From: Archangium gephyra
Lineage (GTDB): Bacteria; Myxococcota; Myxococcia; Myxococcales; Myxococcaceae
Reading direction: 5' to 3'
Assembly: GCF_001027285.1 (NCBI RefSeq)
Contig: NZ_CP011509.1
Coordinates: forward strand, 11,804,501-11,868,500
Length of the DNA stretch: 64,000 nucleotides
Shown here: positions 33,853 through 43,117 of the stretch, one piece after another
How positions within the stretch are numbered: the stretch's first letter is position 1
Layout: every line of letters starts with the position of its first letter
Notes under the pieces: model-generated
The model's input: only the letters and a program-made list of their open reading frames with translations
What the model was told of the DNA's origin: nothing
The model's database searches: none
Position numbers and translations under genes: made by a program

Positions 33853-34510
33853 TCCGCCGGGGCGCGGGCAGCGCGAGGGAGCGGTACACCTTCGACTCGG
33901 AGAAGGTGGGGATGTCGGTGGGGCGTTGGGTCCACCAGTTCATCACCAGCGTCACCCGCAGGCGCGAGGTGCCCGGCAGCTTCCCGTGGGGAATCTGGTT
34001 GTCGGCATCCAGCACGCCGTGGGTGAGATCTCCCCGGAAGTAGACGAAGCGGTTGGGCCGGGGCGCCGCCAGGTCGAAGGCGTCCGTATTGGGAGCGAGG
34101 GACGGGTTGTCCTCGCAGGGCAGGGCCCTGGTCACCGCGAGTGCTCCACCGCGGACGCTGTTCATGAAGAGCAGGGAGGTGAAGCGCGGGTGCACGAGCG
34201 GGCCGCCGCGCAGGGCGAGCTTCTCGTCGCGGTCCTGGTGGAAGTCCACCTGCACGTTGGTGGTGCGCATGCGGGAGAACCACCACTCGACGCCCGCGAG
34301 GCCCCGGCGCAGGGGGACGCGCGGACGCAGGGAGAGGATGACCTGCTCGACGATGTTGGTGGGCTCGCCGAGCTCGAACCAGAAGGTGGTCTGGTAGGTC
34401 TGACGGAGACGCTCGGTGCCGAGGGCACGGACCTTGCGCCACAGGCGGGAGAAGTCCGCGTCGGGCAGGGCGTGGTCCTGGATGTGGACGAGGGGGGCGC
34501 GGGGCGGCAT
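33827..34510 (-). CDS. 2-oxoglutarate/Fe(II) oxygenase-like protein
   Basis: 227 residues, soluble. The jelly-roll iron site can be read as His91 and Asp93 in VDFHQDRDE, His164 in RGDLTHGVLD, and an Arg (183 or 185) in SRLRVTLVMNWW for 2-oxoglutarate. HxD...H spacing (about 70) is normal for these enzymes. The substrate is unknown: protein side chain or small molecule. The match is by motif only. An alternative is a non-catalytic cupin-like protein. Confidence 0.68.
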   Translation of the reverse strand: MPPRAPLVHIQDHALPDADFSRLWRKVRALGTERLRQTYQTTFWFELGEPTNIVEQVILSLRPRVPLRRGLAGVEWWFSRMRTTNVQVDFHQDRDEKLALRGGPLVHPRFTSLLFMNSVRGGALAVTRALPCEDNPSLAPNTDAFDLAAPRPNRFVYFRGDLTHGVLDADNQIPHGKLPGTSRLRVTLVMNWWTQRPTDIPTFSESKVYRSLALPAPRRTTSAGRTR

Positions 34511-34539
34511 GGCGTGACTCTACGCCAGCCTGGGCCGCC

Positions 34540-34899
34540 TCATCCCATTGTCCGGTACAGCCCCAGCTCTCTCATGAAGAGTGCATGGTAGGTCCGATCG
34601 ATCCGCTCATGCGCATGATGGAGCCCGAGTTGAAATTCCAGGCGAACAGCACGGAGGCCCATGCGCAACTCGCTCTCGGTGGTCTGCCGCAGTTCCGTCT
34701 GAACGCCCAGGATTTCCGCTCGCAGTTCCCAGCGAACCTGGTCGATCCCTCTGCGCCTCTCCACCTCATCAAGGCTCAGGCGCTGCATCGACATTTCCAG
34801 CTTGTCCATCCGGTTGCTCAAACCCTTCACCTGCTCGCTCAGGCCCTGGACGGCCTGAAGCACCTGACCCAACACGTCACCACCCATCGACTCGGCCAT
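34540..34899 (-). CDS. Coiled-coil hypothetical protein
   Basis: 119 residues from ATG 34899, which has GAGGAGG 8 bases upstream; the open frame to 34920 starts inside that ribosome-binding region. The sequence is mostly one long amphipathic helix (VLQAVQGLSEQVKGLSNRMD, heptads through about 70), followed by a His/Arg-rich segment. Such short coiled-coil proteins are often structural or signalling adaptors. No family was recognised. Confidence 0.55.
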   Translation of the reverse strand: MAESMGGDVLGQVLQAVQGLSEQVKGLSNRMDKLEMSMQRLSLDEVERRRGIDQVRWELRAEILGVQTELRQTTESELRMGLRAVRLEFQLGLHHAHERIDRTYHALFMRELGLYRTMG

Positions 34900-35011
34900 T
34901 GAGACGACCTCCTCGCCCACCGGGCGTTCCGTGAGCCCGAACCTCTCGCGCCCACGACTCGAAAGGTAACATCACCCTCCGACAGTGCCCAGTCTTTTTC
35001 TGACCTCTCAA

Positions 35012-35030
35012 GTAGGGCTGCCTGCCCTAC
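35012..35030 (-). terminator. Palindrome downstream of the mannosyltransferase gene
   Basis: GTAGGGC, loop TGCCT, GCCCTAC: a perfect 7-bp stem 34 bases beyond the stop of the minus-strand mannosyltransferase gene, in a locally AT-richer 143-base gap. No T-tract follows on the minus strand, so it may be a weak terminator or an operator for the coiled-coil gene further on. Confidence 0.3.
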
Positions 35031-35063
35031 CTTTCAGGAGATCCGTGGGTCCCCGTGCTCGCG

Positions 35064-36152
35064 TCAGTAGGCCCAGAGGCCAATCACGAAGCCGTGCGTC
35101 ACCCGGTGGTTGAGCCACAGGGTGAGGAGTGCCACCGTCCAGCGCAGCAGGGCCGGACGCGCGGCCACCCAATCACCCAGCCAGAACAGCATGGGGAAGA
35201 GCACCGCGCCGAAGCGGAACGCGTTGTGGAAGTCGCCCTGCGGCAACATCACGGCCACCGACAGCACTCCATAGAGGAAGAGCGGCCGGCTCTGGCGGAA
35301 CAGCGCCACCGAGGCCACGAGCACCAGCGCGCAGAGGATGCCTCGCAAGAGGGGCCACCCCCGCGCCACCTGCGCGGGATTGCCGTACCAGAGCGTGCGC
35401 AGCGCTTCCCACGCGGAGCCCGCATGGCTCCAACTCTCCTGGGCATGAAGGTGCGCCAGGGGGTCTCCCGAGGAGAGCCACTCGAAGACCATCAACCCGC
35501 CGTACGCCGCGAGCGACACGGCGCCGAGCCCCGCGAAGCGGACGAGCTTGCGCCCCGGCTCCGCCCGCTCCGCCAGCAGCAGGGCCGCCACCGCCGCCAC
35601 GAACACGCCCTGGTTGCGCGTCAGCACGCACAGCCCGGCGAACAGCGCCGTCCACCCGAACCGGCCCGACCAGGCCGAGGCGAACGCGCCGAAGGACAGC
35701 AGCAGGAACAGCGCCTCGGTGTGGTGCGAGTGCAGGGCGAAGCTGGCCGGGCTGAAGAGAAAGAAGAACCACCCCCACACGGTGCGGGGCGCGAGCGGTG
35801 ACGCCGTCTCCCGCGACGCATCCCACCGCCGCACCCAGACGACGAAGGCCAGCAGCAGGGCCGTGGACAGCACGCACCCGAGCACCTGCGGCGGCACCGC
35901 GCCTCCGAGCAGCGCGTACACGGGCCGCACCACCGCCAGCGGATAGAGCGGCAGGAACGCCCACAGCGGCGAGACATAGCCCTGCGTCACGATGGTGTTG
36001 TAGTGGGCCGAGTCCCAGCGCTCGAGCCCCTGGAGCAACGGAAAGCCCCGGTGGAACGCGGTCCACGCCCACAGGGCGAAGTGGTGCACCAGCATGAGCG
36101 CGGAGAGCCCCAGCGCGGCCCGGAGCCCCGGACGCGCCACACGCCCGGCCAT
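35064..36152 (-). CDS. PIG-V-like membrane mannosyltransferase (GT-C fold)
   Basis: 362 residues from ATG 36152; the frame is open to 36407, but that part overlaps the MFS gene and is low complexity. It has about ten membrane helices. Near the N-terminus ERWDSAHYNTIVTQGY carries the WDSxH motif of PIG-V/GPI-mannosyltransferase II relatives, where the Asp is catalytic, followed by the FLPLYP loop. Such GT-C enzymes use a polyprenyl-phosphate sugar donor on the outer face of the membrane. It lies 29 bases after the MFS gene on the same strand and may be co-transcribed. The acceptor in bacteria is unknown. Confidence 0.82.
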   Translation of the reverse strand: MAGRVARPGLRAALGLSALMLVHHFALWAWTAFHRGFPLLQGLERWDSAHYNTIVTQGYVSPLWAFLPLYPLAVVRPVYALLGGAVPPQVLGCVLSTALLLAFVVWVRRWDASRETASPLAPRTVWGWFFFLFSPASFALHSHHTEALFLLLSFGAFASAWSGRFGWTALFAGLCVLTRNQGVFVAAVAALLLAERAEPGRKLVRFAGLGAVSLAAYGGLMVFEWLSSGDPLAHLHAQESWSHAGSAWEALRTLWYGNPAQVARGWPLLRGILCALVLVASVALFRQSRPLFLYGVLSVAVMLPQGDFHNAFRFGAVLFPMLFWLGDWVAARPALLRWTVALLTLWLNHRVTHGFVIGLWAY

Positions 36153-36181
36153 TTCCACCCGGACGGCGGCCGTGCGCGGAC

Positions 36182-37465
36182 TCACGAAGGGGTGCTCACG
36201 GCCTCGGGCCCGGCATCCCCGGGCAGGGGCTGGCGAGCCGCGTCCTCCAGGTGGTCCACCCGCCGCAGCTCGGGGAAGGCCCAGGCCCACAGCGCCACCA
36301 CCACCAACGTCCCCACCGCGCCCGCCACCACCGCGGGCACCGCGCCCACGTGCTCGGCGAAGGCACCGGCGCGGAACTCGCCCAGCTCGTTGGAGGCGCC
36401 CACGCACATCATGTTCACCGCGCCCACGCGGCCCCGCATCTCATCCGGCGTGGCCATCAGCTCCAGCGTGCTGCGCACCACCACGCTCACCATGTCCGCG
36501 GCCCCCGCCACCGCCAGGGCCAGCACGGACAGCGGCAGCGAGCGGCTCACCCCGAAGACGAGCGTCGCCGCGCCAAAGACAGCCACCGAGACGAACATCT
36601 TCCACCCGGCCCGGCCTCCCAGCGGACGCACGGCGAGCACCACCGCGACGAGCGCCGCGCCCGCCGCCGACGCACTGCGCAGCAGCCCCAGGCCCCACGG
36701 CCCGGTGTGCAGCACGTCCTTCGCGTACATGGGCAGCAGCGCCACCGCTCCGCCCAGCAGCACCGCGAACAGGTCCAGGGTGATGCTGCCCAGCAGCAGC
36801 CGCTGCCGGCGCACGAAGCGGAACCCCGCCAGGAGCGTGGACACGGAGAACGACTCGCTGGAGGCGCTGCCCGTCCTCACCTTCAGCGACAGAATCCACA
36901 CCACGGTGAGCGCGCACAGGGCGGCCGAGCCGATATAGGAGCCCGTGGCGCCCGCCCACGCATAGAGGACACCGCCCACCGCGGGGCCGGCGATGGTGGC
37001 CACCTGCCAGGTGGTGGAGTTGACGGCGATGGCGCGCGAGAGGTCCTCGGTGGGCACCAGGTGCGCCGTGATGGCGGAGCCCGCGGGCGCGTAGAAGGCG
37101 CGCGCGGTGCCGAAGAGCACCAGCACCCCGTAGACGAATCGCACGTCCTGGATGTGGCCCAGCGAGAAGGTGAGCAGCAACAGGCTGCACAGCAGCATGA
37201 CGCCCTGGCACACCGCGAGGATGGCGCGCCGGTCCACGCGGTCCGCCACCTGTCCGCCAAGGAGGCTGAAGGCGAGGAAGGGCAGGAACTGCGCCAGCCC
37301 CGTGTAGCCCAGGGCCAGGGCGCTGCCCGTCAGCTCGTACACCTGCCAGCCGATGGCCACTGACTCGATTTGCACGGCGAGCACCGCGCACAGGCGCGCC
37401 AGCTGGTACAGGCGGAAGTCACGGTGACGGAAGACGGACGGAGCGGCGCTGGCTGAAGAAGACAT
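36182..37465 (-). CDS. MFS transporter, EntS/MFS_3-like
   Basis: 427 residues with 12 predicted membrane helices. The loop GGQVADRVDRRAIL (near residue 75) is the conserved MFS motif A (G-x-x-x-D-R-x-x-R), and the start FRHRDFRLYQLARLCAVLAVQIESVAIGWQVYEL is typical of the enterobactin exporter EntS-like MFS_3 group. A role in exporting a siderophore or other metabolite is possible, but no biosynthetic genes adjoin. It is followed by the PIG-V-like gene and preceded by hutD on the same strand. Confidence 0.88.
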   Translation of the reverse strand: MSSSASAAPSVFRHRDFRLYQLARLCAVLAVQIESVAIGWQVYELTGSALALGYTGLAQFLPFLAFSLLGGQVADRVDRRAILAVCQGVMLLCSLLLLTFSLGHIQDVRFVYGVLVLFGTARAFYAPAGSAITAHLVPTEDLSRAIAVNSTTWQVATIAGPAVGGVLYAWAGATGSYIGSAALCALTVVWILSLKVRTGSASSESFSVSTLLAGFRFVRRQRLLLGSITLDLFAVLLGGAVALLPMYAKDVLHTGPWGLGLLRSASAAGAALVAVVLAVRPLGGRAGWKMFVSVAVFGAATLVFGVSRSLPLSVLALAVAGAADMVSVVVRSTLELMATPDEMRGRVGAVNMMCVGASNELGEFRAGAFAEHVGAVPAVVAGAVGTLVVVALWAWAFPELRRVDHLEDAARQPLPGDAGPEAVSTPS

Positions 37466-37546
37466 GCTGGAGGGCGGCTCTAACGCACCCCCCGCCCTCC
37501 CGCCAGCAACACCGTGAGCAGGCGGACTGGAGAGCGGCAGGTCCGC

Positions 37547-38125
37547 TCATGGAGCGGACGGGCGCCGTTCCAGCTGGATGGCCACCACCGTGGCCCCCTC
37601 GTCGCTCCGCAGCATCAGGAGCCCGGGCGCCTCCAGCCACAGCGTCTCGTCCCGGGCCAGCGGCTCCCCGGGAAGCGTCGCCCGCCCCTCCAGGACATGG
37701 AGCAACACCGTCCCGGCGCCCGCGAGCGTACGGGTTTCCCCCGGAGCCAGCTGGACCACCTCGAGCGAGCCCTGGGCCCGGGCCCGGTCCACCATGAGGT
37801 TGAAGTCCCGCACCGGACCGCCGAGCAACCGGCATTGGATGTCCGCCTCACCCGGAAACTCGAACGGCCGCAGGCGCTGGTCGAGCACCACCTCGCGCGT
37901 CCCATCGACGGTCAGCGCCACCCCCGCGCCGTCGAGGATCATCAAGGTCCGATCCACCCCCGGGAACAGGGAGAAGGGCCCGGAGGCCCCGACGGTGGCG
38001 ATCGACACGCGCGCCAGGAAGCGGGCCGGGTCGGACGGATGGGGCAGCTTCCACAGCTCGCGCGTCACCCCACCCCCGTTCTTCCAGGGCATGTCGCGGT
38101 AGTCGTCGGGTCCGAGTCGTCTCAT
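37547..38125 (-). CDS. HutD/Ves-family protein
   Basis: 192 residues. DYRDMPWKNGGGVTREL near the N-terminus is the HutD family hallmark (MPWKNGGGxT); FSLFPGVDRTLMILDG (near 55) is also conserved. The fold is a double cupin. HutD accompanies histidine utilisation in some bacteria and probably binds a small ligand such as formylglutamate; no hut genes are nearby here. The ATG at 38125 is immediately preceded by GGAGG, which is unusually close; ATG 38092 is possible but loses conserved residues. Confidence 0.85.
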   Translation of the reverse strand: MRRLGPDDYRDMPWKNGGGVTRELWKLPHPSDPARFLARVSIATVGASGPFSLFPGVDRTLMILDGAGVALTVDGTREVVLDQRLRPFEFPGEADIQCRLLGGPVRDFNLMVDRARAQGSLEVVQLAPGETRTLAGAGTVLLHVLEGRATLPGEPLARDETLWLEAPGLLMLRSDEGATVVAIQLERRPSAP

Positions 38126-38144
38126 CCTCCGGGCTCCCCTCTTC

Positions 38145-39569
38145 TCAGCGCAACCGCACCACGATGCGCACCGGATCCGCCCGCGAGGCTTCCTGGAGCT
38201 GTTGACACGTGGTGCCCGCGAAGCGCACCCCCTCGCTCGTCAGGCTCCACGTGGACTCACCCGGCGCCAATTCCACCCCATCCACGGAGACCACGAGCGA
38301 CGACTGTGTGTAGGAGCCGGCGCCTTCGAACGGCACGAGGCAGGCCGTCTTGCGCACCCGGTCGACCACGCCCTGGAGCACCACGCTCAGCTCACCCTGG
38401 TTGGATGCCGGATAGAAGCGGCGGCCGCACAGTCCATTGGACATGTCGCACGTGTCGACCGAGCCGCAGTCCACGTGCTGCGTGCAGGTGCGCGAGAAGC
38501 CGCCCTGCTCGGCCATGGCGTTGAGCACGACCGCGCCCTCCCCAGTGGCGAGCTCCGAGCCAAAGCCGACGACAATGGTCTGGATGTTCTTGCTCTTCAG
38601 CGCCATCACCGCCGACACCGAGCCATCCTTGTCGAGGCAGCCCAGCTTGTCGTACGGCTCGTACGAGCACAGGGCAATACCGCTCAGGGTGCCCAGCGTG
38701 CATCTGCAGCTCGCGCTCGGATAGGGGTTCGGGTAGTTCGCGTTGCAGTTGGGAAGGCCGTCGGTCAGCAGCAGCACGAAGTTGGAGCGGCCAGCCGTCT
38801 GCAATTCCGGAAGCGTGCCCATGAACTGGAGGCTCGGATTCGTGGGTGTGCCGCCCATCGGCGTCTTGACCCCCGGCGTGGACGAGGAGTTCTTGATGGC
38901 CTGGAGCTCGCTGTTCACTTGCGCGGCCTTGGCCACGAGCGTGTCCTTATCGTCCGTGTCCGTGCCAGGCAGACCCACGGTGACTCCGAACGTGCCACCG
39001 CAGTTATAGACATTGTCCGACCTCAGGTCCGGGAAGGTGGCGAGTCCGGTACGCACCCTGGCGCCGCTGCTCCCGAGGAAGGACGCCATCGCCGCCTGCA
39101 GCGACGACCAACGCGTGGGGCACCTGCTCGTGTCGCACGGGAAGGTATCGTTCCCGCAGGGCTCGCCAGCGGCCGTGCCACCGCGCCGACACACGTACGC
39201 CCCGGAAGAATCCCGCAGATCCACGTTCATCGGGAGCGTCATCGAACCGGAGGTGTCCACCAACAGCATCAGGTTCGGCTTGGGCTCTCCCACGTCCACC
39301 TGTGCCAACACCGTGCCCGCGTCCGGGTCGGTCATCCCCGCGTCCGGGTCGGTCATCCCCGCGTCCGTCCCGGCGTCCGGTCCGCTCGTTCCCGCGTCCG
39401 TCGTTCCCGCGTCCGTCGTCCCCGCGTCCGCTCCGGGCAGGCCCGCGTCGGGTTTGTCCTCAGGGGTTTCGCTCGGACGGCAGCCGGTGGCGAGCACTCC
39501 CCCGAGAAGGCACAGGACAAAACCACGCACGAGGCTTCCACCCAGACGAGACACGTTCTTGGCGTTCAT
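38145..39569 (-). CDS. VWA-domain lipoprotein with Thr-Asp-Ala-Gly linker
   Basis: 474 residues from ATG 39569. Signal peptide with lipobox LATGC (Cys30), then an Asp/Ala/Gly linker (about 40-85) of DAGTTDAG and DAGMTDP repeats, typical of myxobacterial surface lipoproteins. The von Willebrand A domain (about 95-400) has an intact MIDAS LVDTSGSM (Asp105, Ser107, Ser109) and is rich in paired Cys (RRGGTAAGEPCGNDTFPCD, CTQHVDCGSVDTCD), so it is a disulfide-stabilised exoprotein. The C-terminal beta domain ends VRIVVRLR. Likely metal-dependent protein binding or adhesion at the cell surface. Confidence 0.87.
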   Translation of the reverse strand: MNAKNVSRLGGSLVRGFVLCLLGGVLATGCRPSETPEDKPDAGLPGADAGTTDAGTTDAGTSGPDAGTDAGMTDPDAGMTDPDAGTVLAQVDVGEPKPNLMLLVDTSGSMTLPMNVDLRDSSGAYVCRRGGTAAGEPCGNDTFPCDTSRCPTRWSSLQAAMASFLGSSGARVRTGLATFPDLRSDNVYNCGGTFGVTVGLPGTDTDDKDTLVAKAAQVNSELQAIKNSSSTPGVKTPMGGTPTNPSLQFMGTLPELQTAGRSNFVLLLTDGLPNCNANYPNPYPSASCRCTLGTLSGIALCSYEPYDKLGCLDKDGSVSAVMALKSKNIQTIVVGFGSELATGEGAVVLNAMAEQGGFSRTCTQHVDCGSVDTCDMSNGLCGRRFYPASNQGELSVVLQGVVDRVRKTACLVPFEGAGSYTQSSLVVSVDGVELAPGESTWSLTSEGVRFAGTTCQQLQEASRADPVRIVVRLR

Positions 39570-39669
39570 GGCCGCCCACCATAACCGGCAACCGCTCGCC
39601 CGTAGAGCAAACAGCCATCCGGCGGCCCGAGCCTCTTCAGCCAACCGGCCCTAGAGAAAAGGGTCCGCC

Positions 39670-40419
39670 ATGGAGCTCATCCCCTTCACCTTCAATCCCT
39701 GGTGGGGCTGCACCCGCGTCAGCCCCGGCTGCGACCACTGCTACGCCGAGCGCATCGATCTGCGCGCCGGTGGCGGGCACTGGGGCAAGGGAGCGCCCCG
39801 CCGCACCTTCGGGGAGAAATACTGGGCCAGGCCCCTGCAATGGGACAGGGCCGCGGCCCGGCTCGGCCAGCGCGCCCGGGTGCTCTGCGCCTCCATGGCG
39901 GACGTGTTCGACGCCGAGGCCCCCGAGGGCGCCCTGGAGCGGCTCTGGGCCCTCATCCGCCGCACGCCCCACCTCGACTGGCTGGTGCTCACCAAGCGCC
40001 CCGCCCGCATCGCCCGGAGCCTCCCACCGGACTGGGGCGGCGGCTACGCCAACGTATGGCTCGGCGCCACGGTGGAGGATCAAACGCTGGCGGAGCAGCG
40101 CGTCCCCGTCCTGCTCGATGTCCCCGCCCGGCTGCGCTTCCTGTGCTGTGAGCCCCTGCTCGGGCCCGTGGACCTTTCCCCCTGGTTGCCCGCGCTCGAT
40201 TGGATCATCGCGGGCGGCGAGAGCGGCCCCTCGGCCCGCCCCGTCCACCCCGAGTGGGTACGCGGTCTGCGCGATCAGTGTCTCGCCGCCGGGGTTCCCT
40301 TCTTCTTCAAGCAATGGGGGGCTTCCCGTGCTGGCCATGTGCTCGACGGGCGCCTCTGGGAACAGCTCCCCTCCCCCCGTCACGAGGCCAACGAATCCCC
40401 ACCGGCCCCCCCGGGTTGA
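39670..40419 (+). CDS. DUF5131 (phage Gp37/Gp68-like) protein with CX6CX2C motif
   Basis: 249 residues. FNPWWGCTRVSPGCDHCYAER at residues 9-29 is the signature of the DUF5131 family, a radical-SAM-like CX6CX2C cluster motif, followed by GEKYWARPLQWD, ASMADVFD (near 78), LVLTKRPARI (near 108) and GGESGPSARP with FFFKQWG near the C-terminus. These match family members found in both phages and chromosomes. The reaction is not established; an Fe-S radical SAM function is suggested by the Cys motif. It is divergent from the VWA lipoprotein gene; no phage genes are nearby. Confidence 0.85.
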   Translation: MELIPFTFNPWWGCTRVSPGCDHCYAERIDLRAGGGHWGKGAPRRTFGEKYWARPLQWDRAAARLGQRARVLCASMADVFDAEAPEGALERLWALIRRTPHLDWLVLTKRPARIARSLPPDWGGGYANVWLGATVEDQTLAEQRVPVLLDVPARLRFLCCEPLLGPVDLSPWLPALDWIIAGGESGPSARPVHPEWVRGLRDQCLAAGVPFFFKQWGASRAGHVLDGRLWEQLPSPRHEANESPPAPPG

Positions 40420-40503
40420 GCCGTCACCCGGTGGACGCCTGTGGCACGGACCCACCACTCTTCAACGGGCGTCCGCTTGTACTCCCGCTAGAGTCGGCGC
40501 CCT

Positions 40504-43059
40504 ATGGCGCACGTAACCGACGACAAGAACTTCCGGCTTCCCCTGACCATCCGTCCCCGGCGGTACGCGGCGACGGTGACGCTCGACATGGAGGCCAAGA
40601 GCTTCACGGGCCAGCAGACCATCGAGCTGGAGCTCGAGAAGCCCTCCAACGAAATCATCCTCCATGCCCTCGCGCTGCAGTTCGGCGAGGTGACCTTCCG
40701 GGGCGGCAACGGCAAGAGCCTCAAGCCCCTTGAGATTCAGCCCGTGCAGATCAGCGAGACGGTGGTGCTGCGCTTCGGCGAGCAGCTCCCGGCGGGCGCG
40801 GCGTCGCTGGACGTGGCGTGGACGGGCCGCTTCACCGAGGGCCTGCGGGGCCTGTACGCGGCGGGCAAGGTGGCGTCGACGCAGTTCGAGGCGGCGGACG
40901 CGCGGCGGCTCTTCCCGTGCTTCGACGAGCCGGCCTTCAAGGCGCGCTGGGCGCTCACGGTGCGGGTGCCTCCGGGGCTGACGACGCTGGCCAACGGCGC
41001 GCTGCTCAAGGACGAGGAGGACGGCCAGCTGCGCAAGCTGACCTTCGCGGAGACGGAGGTGCTCAGCTCGTACCTGGTGGCGCTGGTGTGCGGCCCGCTG
41101 GTGGGCACGCCCGAGGAGAAGGTGCAGGGCATTCCGGTGCGCACGTGGGCGCTGCCGGAGAAGGCGCACCTGACGCGCTTCGGGCAGGACGCGGCGGTGG
41201 CGACGCTGCCCCGGCTGCAGGAGTACTTCGGGCTGCCCTACGCCTTCGGCAAGGTGGACCAGGTGGGCATCCCCGACTTCGAGGCCGGCGCCATGGAGAA
41301 CGCGGGCCTCATCACCTACCGGGAGATCGCCCTGCTGCTGGACCCCACCACCGCGCCGCTCTCCGTGCAGAAGCGGGTGGCCGAGGTGGTGACGCACGAG
41401 CTGGCGCACCAGTGGTTCGGCAACTGGGTGACGATGGTGTGGTGGGACGACCTGTGGCTCAACGAGGCCTTCGCCACGTGGATGGCGTACAAGATCGTCG
41501 ACAGCTGGAAGCCGGACTGGCGCGTGTGGCTGGACTTCGACGCGGGCAAGGCGGCGGCGCTGCACCTGGACGCGCTGCGCTCCACGCACCCCGTGCGCGG
41601 CGAGGTGCGCAACGCCAACGAGGCCGGTGAGAGCTTCGATCTCATCACCTACGAGAAGGGCGGCGCGGTGCTGCGGATGATCGAAGGCTTCCTCGGCGAG
41701 GGGCCCTTCCGCGAGGGCATGCGCCAGTACATGCGCACGCACGCGCGCTCCAACGCGGTGGCGGATGACCTGTGGCGGGCGCTGGCCAATGCCTCGTCGC
41801 AGCCGGTGCTGGAGCTGGCCAACGCGTGGATCGGCCAGGGGGGCTACCCGCTGGTGTCGGTGTCGCTGGAGGGCCGGACGGTGACGCTGTCGCAGCAGCG
41901 CTTCTACTCGGAGCCGGGGGTGAAGAGCGGCGAGCGCTGGCCGGTGCCGATGGTGCTGCGCTTCGCGGACGGGGGCGGGGTGCGCGAGCAGCGGGTGCTG
42001 CTGCGGGACGCACAGACGAAGGTGACGCTGGAGGGCTCGGGCGAGGTGAAGTGGCTGTGCGCCAACGCGGGCTCCACGGGCTTCTACCGGGTGCAGTACG
42101 ACGCTCCCGCGCTGGAGAAGATGTCGACGAACATCACGGCGCTGGCGCCCGCGGAGCGCATCTCGCTGCTGGCGGACCAGTGGGCGCTGGTGCGCAGCGG
42201 GCAGGCGCCGGTGGCGGCCTTCCTGGACCTGGCGGGCCGCTTCGGCAACGAGGAGGACGACGCCGTCCTGGACGAGCTGGTGAGCCGGCTGGCCTACGTG
42301 GAGAGCCGGCTGGTGGAGGGCGCGGAGCAGAAGCGCTTCCAGCAGTGGGTGGAGAAGCTGCTGGGGGCGGGGCTGAAGAAACTCGGCTGGAACGCGGCGC
42401 CGGGGGAGTCGGACCACGTGAAGCTGCGGCGCGCGGCGCTGGTGAGGGCGGTGGGAGGCGTGGCGCGCAGCGCGGAGGCGCTGGGCGAGGCGAGGCCCCG
42501 GGTGGTGCGGATGCTGGACGGGGACAAGGGGGTGCTGGAGCCGAACCTGCTGGACGTGGCGGTGGCGATGGTGGCGCGCTCGGGAGACCGGGCGCTCTAC
42601 GAGAAGCTGCTGGAGAAGATGCCGGGGGAGCCGGATCCGGCGACGCAGCGGCGCTACCTCATGGCACTGACGTCCTTCGAGGACCCGGCGTTGGCGGACG
42701 CGGCCCAGAAGCTCTTCTTCACGGACAAGGTGAAGATGCAGGACGTGGCGAGCTTCGTGACGGGGCTGATGGGCAACCGGACGGGGCGCGACGCGTGGTG
42801 GGCGGAGATGCGGAAGCGCTGGCCGGACGTGCTGGCGAGGACGGGCCGGGCGCCGATGCTGCTGCGGCGGGTGGTGGAGTCGATGGGAGCCCTGCGCGAG
42901 CGCAAGCAGCTCGACGAGGTGCGCCAGCTGCTGACGGCGAGCCCGGTGGAGGAGTCGAAGCAGGCCATGGAGCAGACGCTGGAGAAGCTGGCGCAGGACG
43001 TGGCGTTGCGAGAGCGCGCCATGCCCGAGGTGAGCGCCTGGCTGAAGCGTCAGCCGTAG
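40504..43059 (+). CDS. M1-family zinc aminopeptidase
   Basis: 851 residues, the full length of the ERAP/PepN-like M1 family, which removes N-terminal residues from peptides. GAMENAG starts at about residue 262 (substrate N-terminus recognition); the zinc site is HELAH (His298, Glu299, His302) plus Glu321 in NEAFATWM. The N-terminal beta domain is followed by the thermolysin-like core, a small beta domain (about 450-540) and a C-terminal helical ERAP1_C domain. There is no signal peptide, so it is probably cytoplasmic. GC bias is strong throughout; monocistronic. Confidence 0.94.
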   Translation: MAHVTDDKNFRLPLTIRPRRYAATVTLDMEAKSFTGQQTIELELEKPSNEIILHALALQFGEVTFRGGNGKSLKPLEIQPVQISETVVLRFGEQLPAGAASLDVAWTGRFTEGLRGLYAAGKVASTQFEAADARRLFPCFDEPAFKARWALTVRVPPGLTTLANGALLKDEEDGQLRKLTFAETEVLSSYLVALVCGPLVGTPEEKVQGIPVRTWALPEKAHLTRFGQDAAVATLPRLQEYFGLPYAFGKVDQVGIPDFEAGAMENAGLITYREIALLLDPTTAPLSVQKRVAEVVTHELAHQWFGNWVTMVWWDDLWLNEAFATWMAYKIVDSWKPDWRVWLDFDAGKAAALHLDALRSTHPVRGEVRNANEAGESFDLITYEKGGAVLRMIEGFLGEGPFREGMRQYMRTHARSNAVADDLWRALANASSQPVLELANAWIGQGGYPLVSVSLEGRTVTLSQQRFYSEPGVKSGERWPVPMVLRFADGGGVREQRVLLRDAQTKVTLEGSGEVKWLCANAGSTGFYRVQYDAPALEKMSTNITALAPAERISLLADQWALVRSGQAPVAAFLDLAGRFGNEEDDAVLDELVSRLAYVESRLVEGAEQKRFQQWVEKLLGAGLKKLGWNAAPGESDHVKLRRAALVRAVGGVARSAEALGEARPRVVRMLDGDKGVLEPNLLDVAVAMVARSGDRALYEKLLEKMPGEPDPATQRRYLMALTSFEDPALADAAQKLFFTDKVKMQDVASFVTGLMGNRTGRDAWWAEMRKRWPDVLARTGRAPMLLRRVVESMGALRERKQLDEVRQLLTASPVEESKQAMEQTLEKLAQDVALRERAMPEVSAWLKRQP

Positions 43060-43117
43060 GCCACCGGACCCGGGGCCAGGGCCTCATCAACCCCAGGGCC
43101 CCGGGTTCCCCCCGTGC

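Noticed and set aside
39670-40419. Prophage remnant signalled by the DUF5131 (phage Gp37/68-like) gene
   Set aside because: No other phage gene, integrase or attachment site nearby; the family is also chromosomal.
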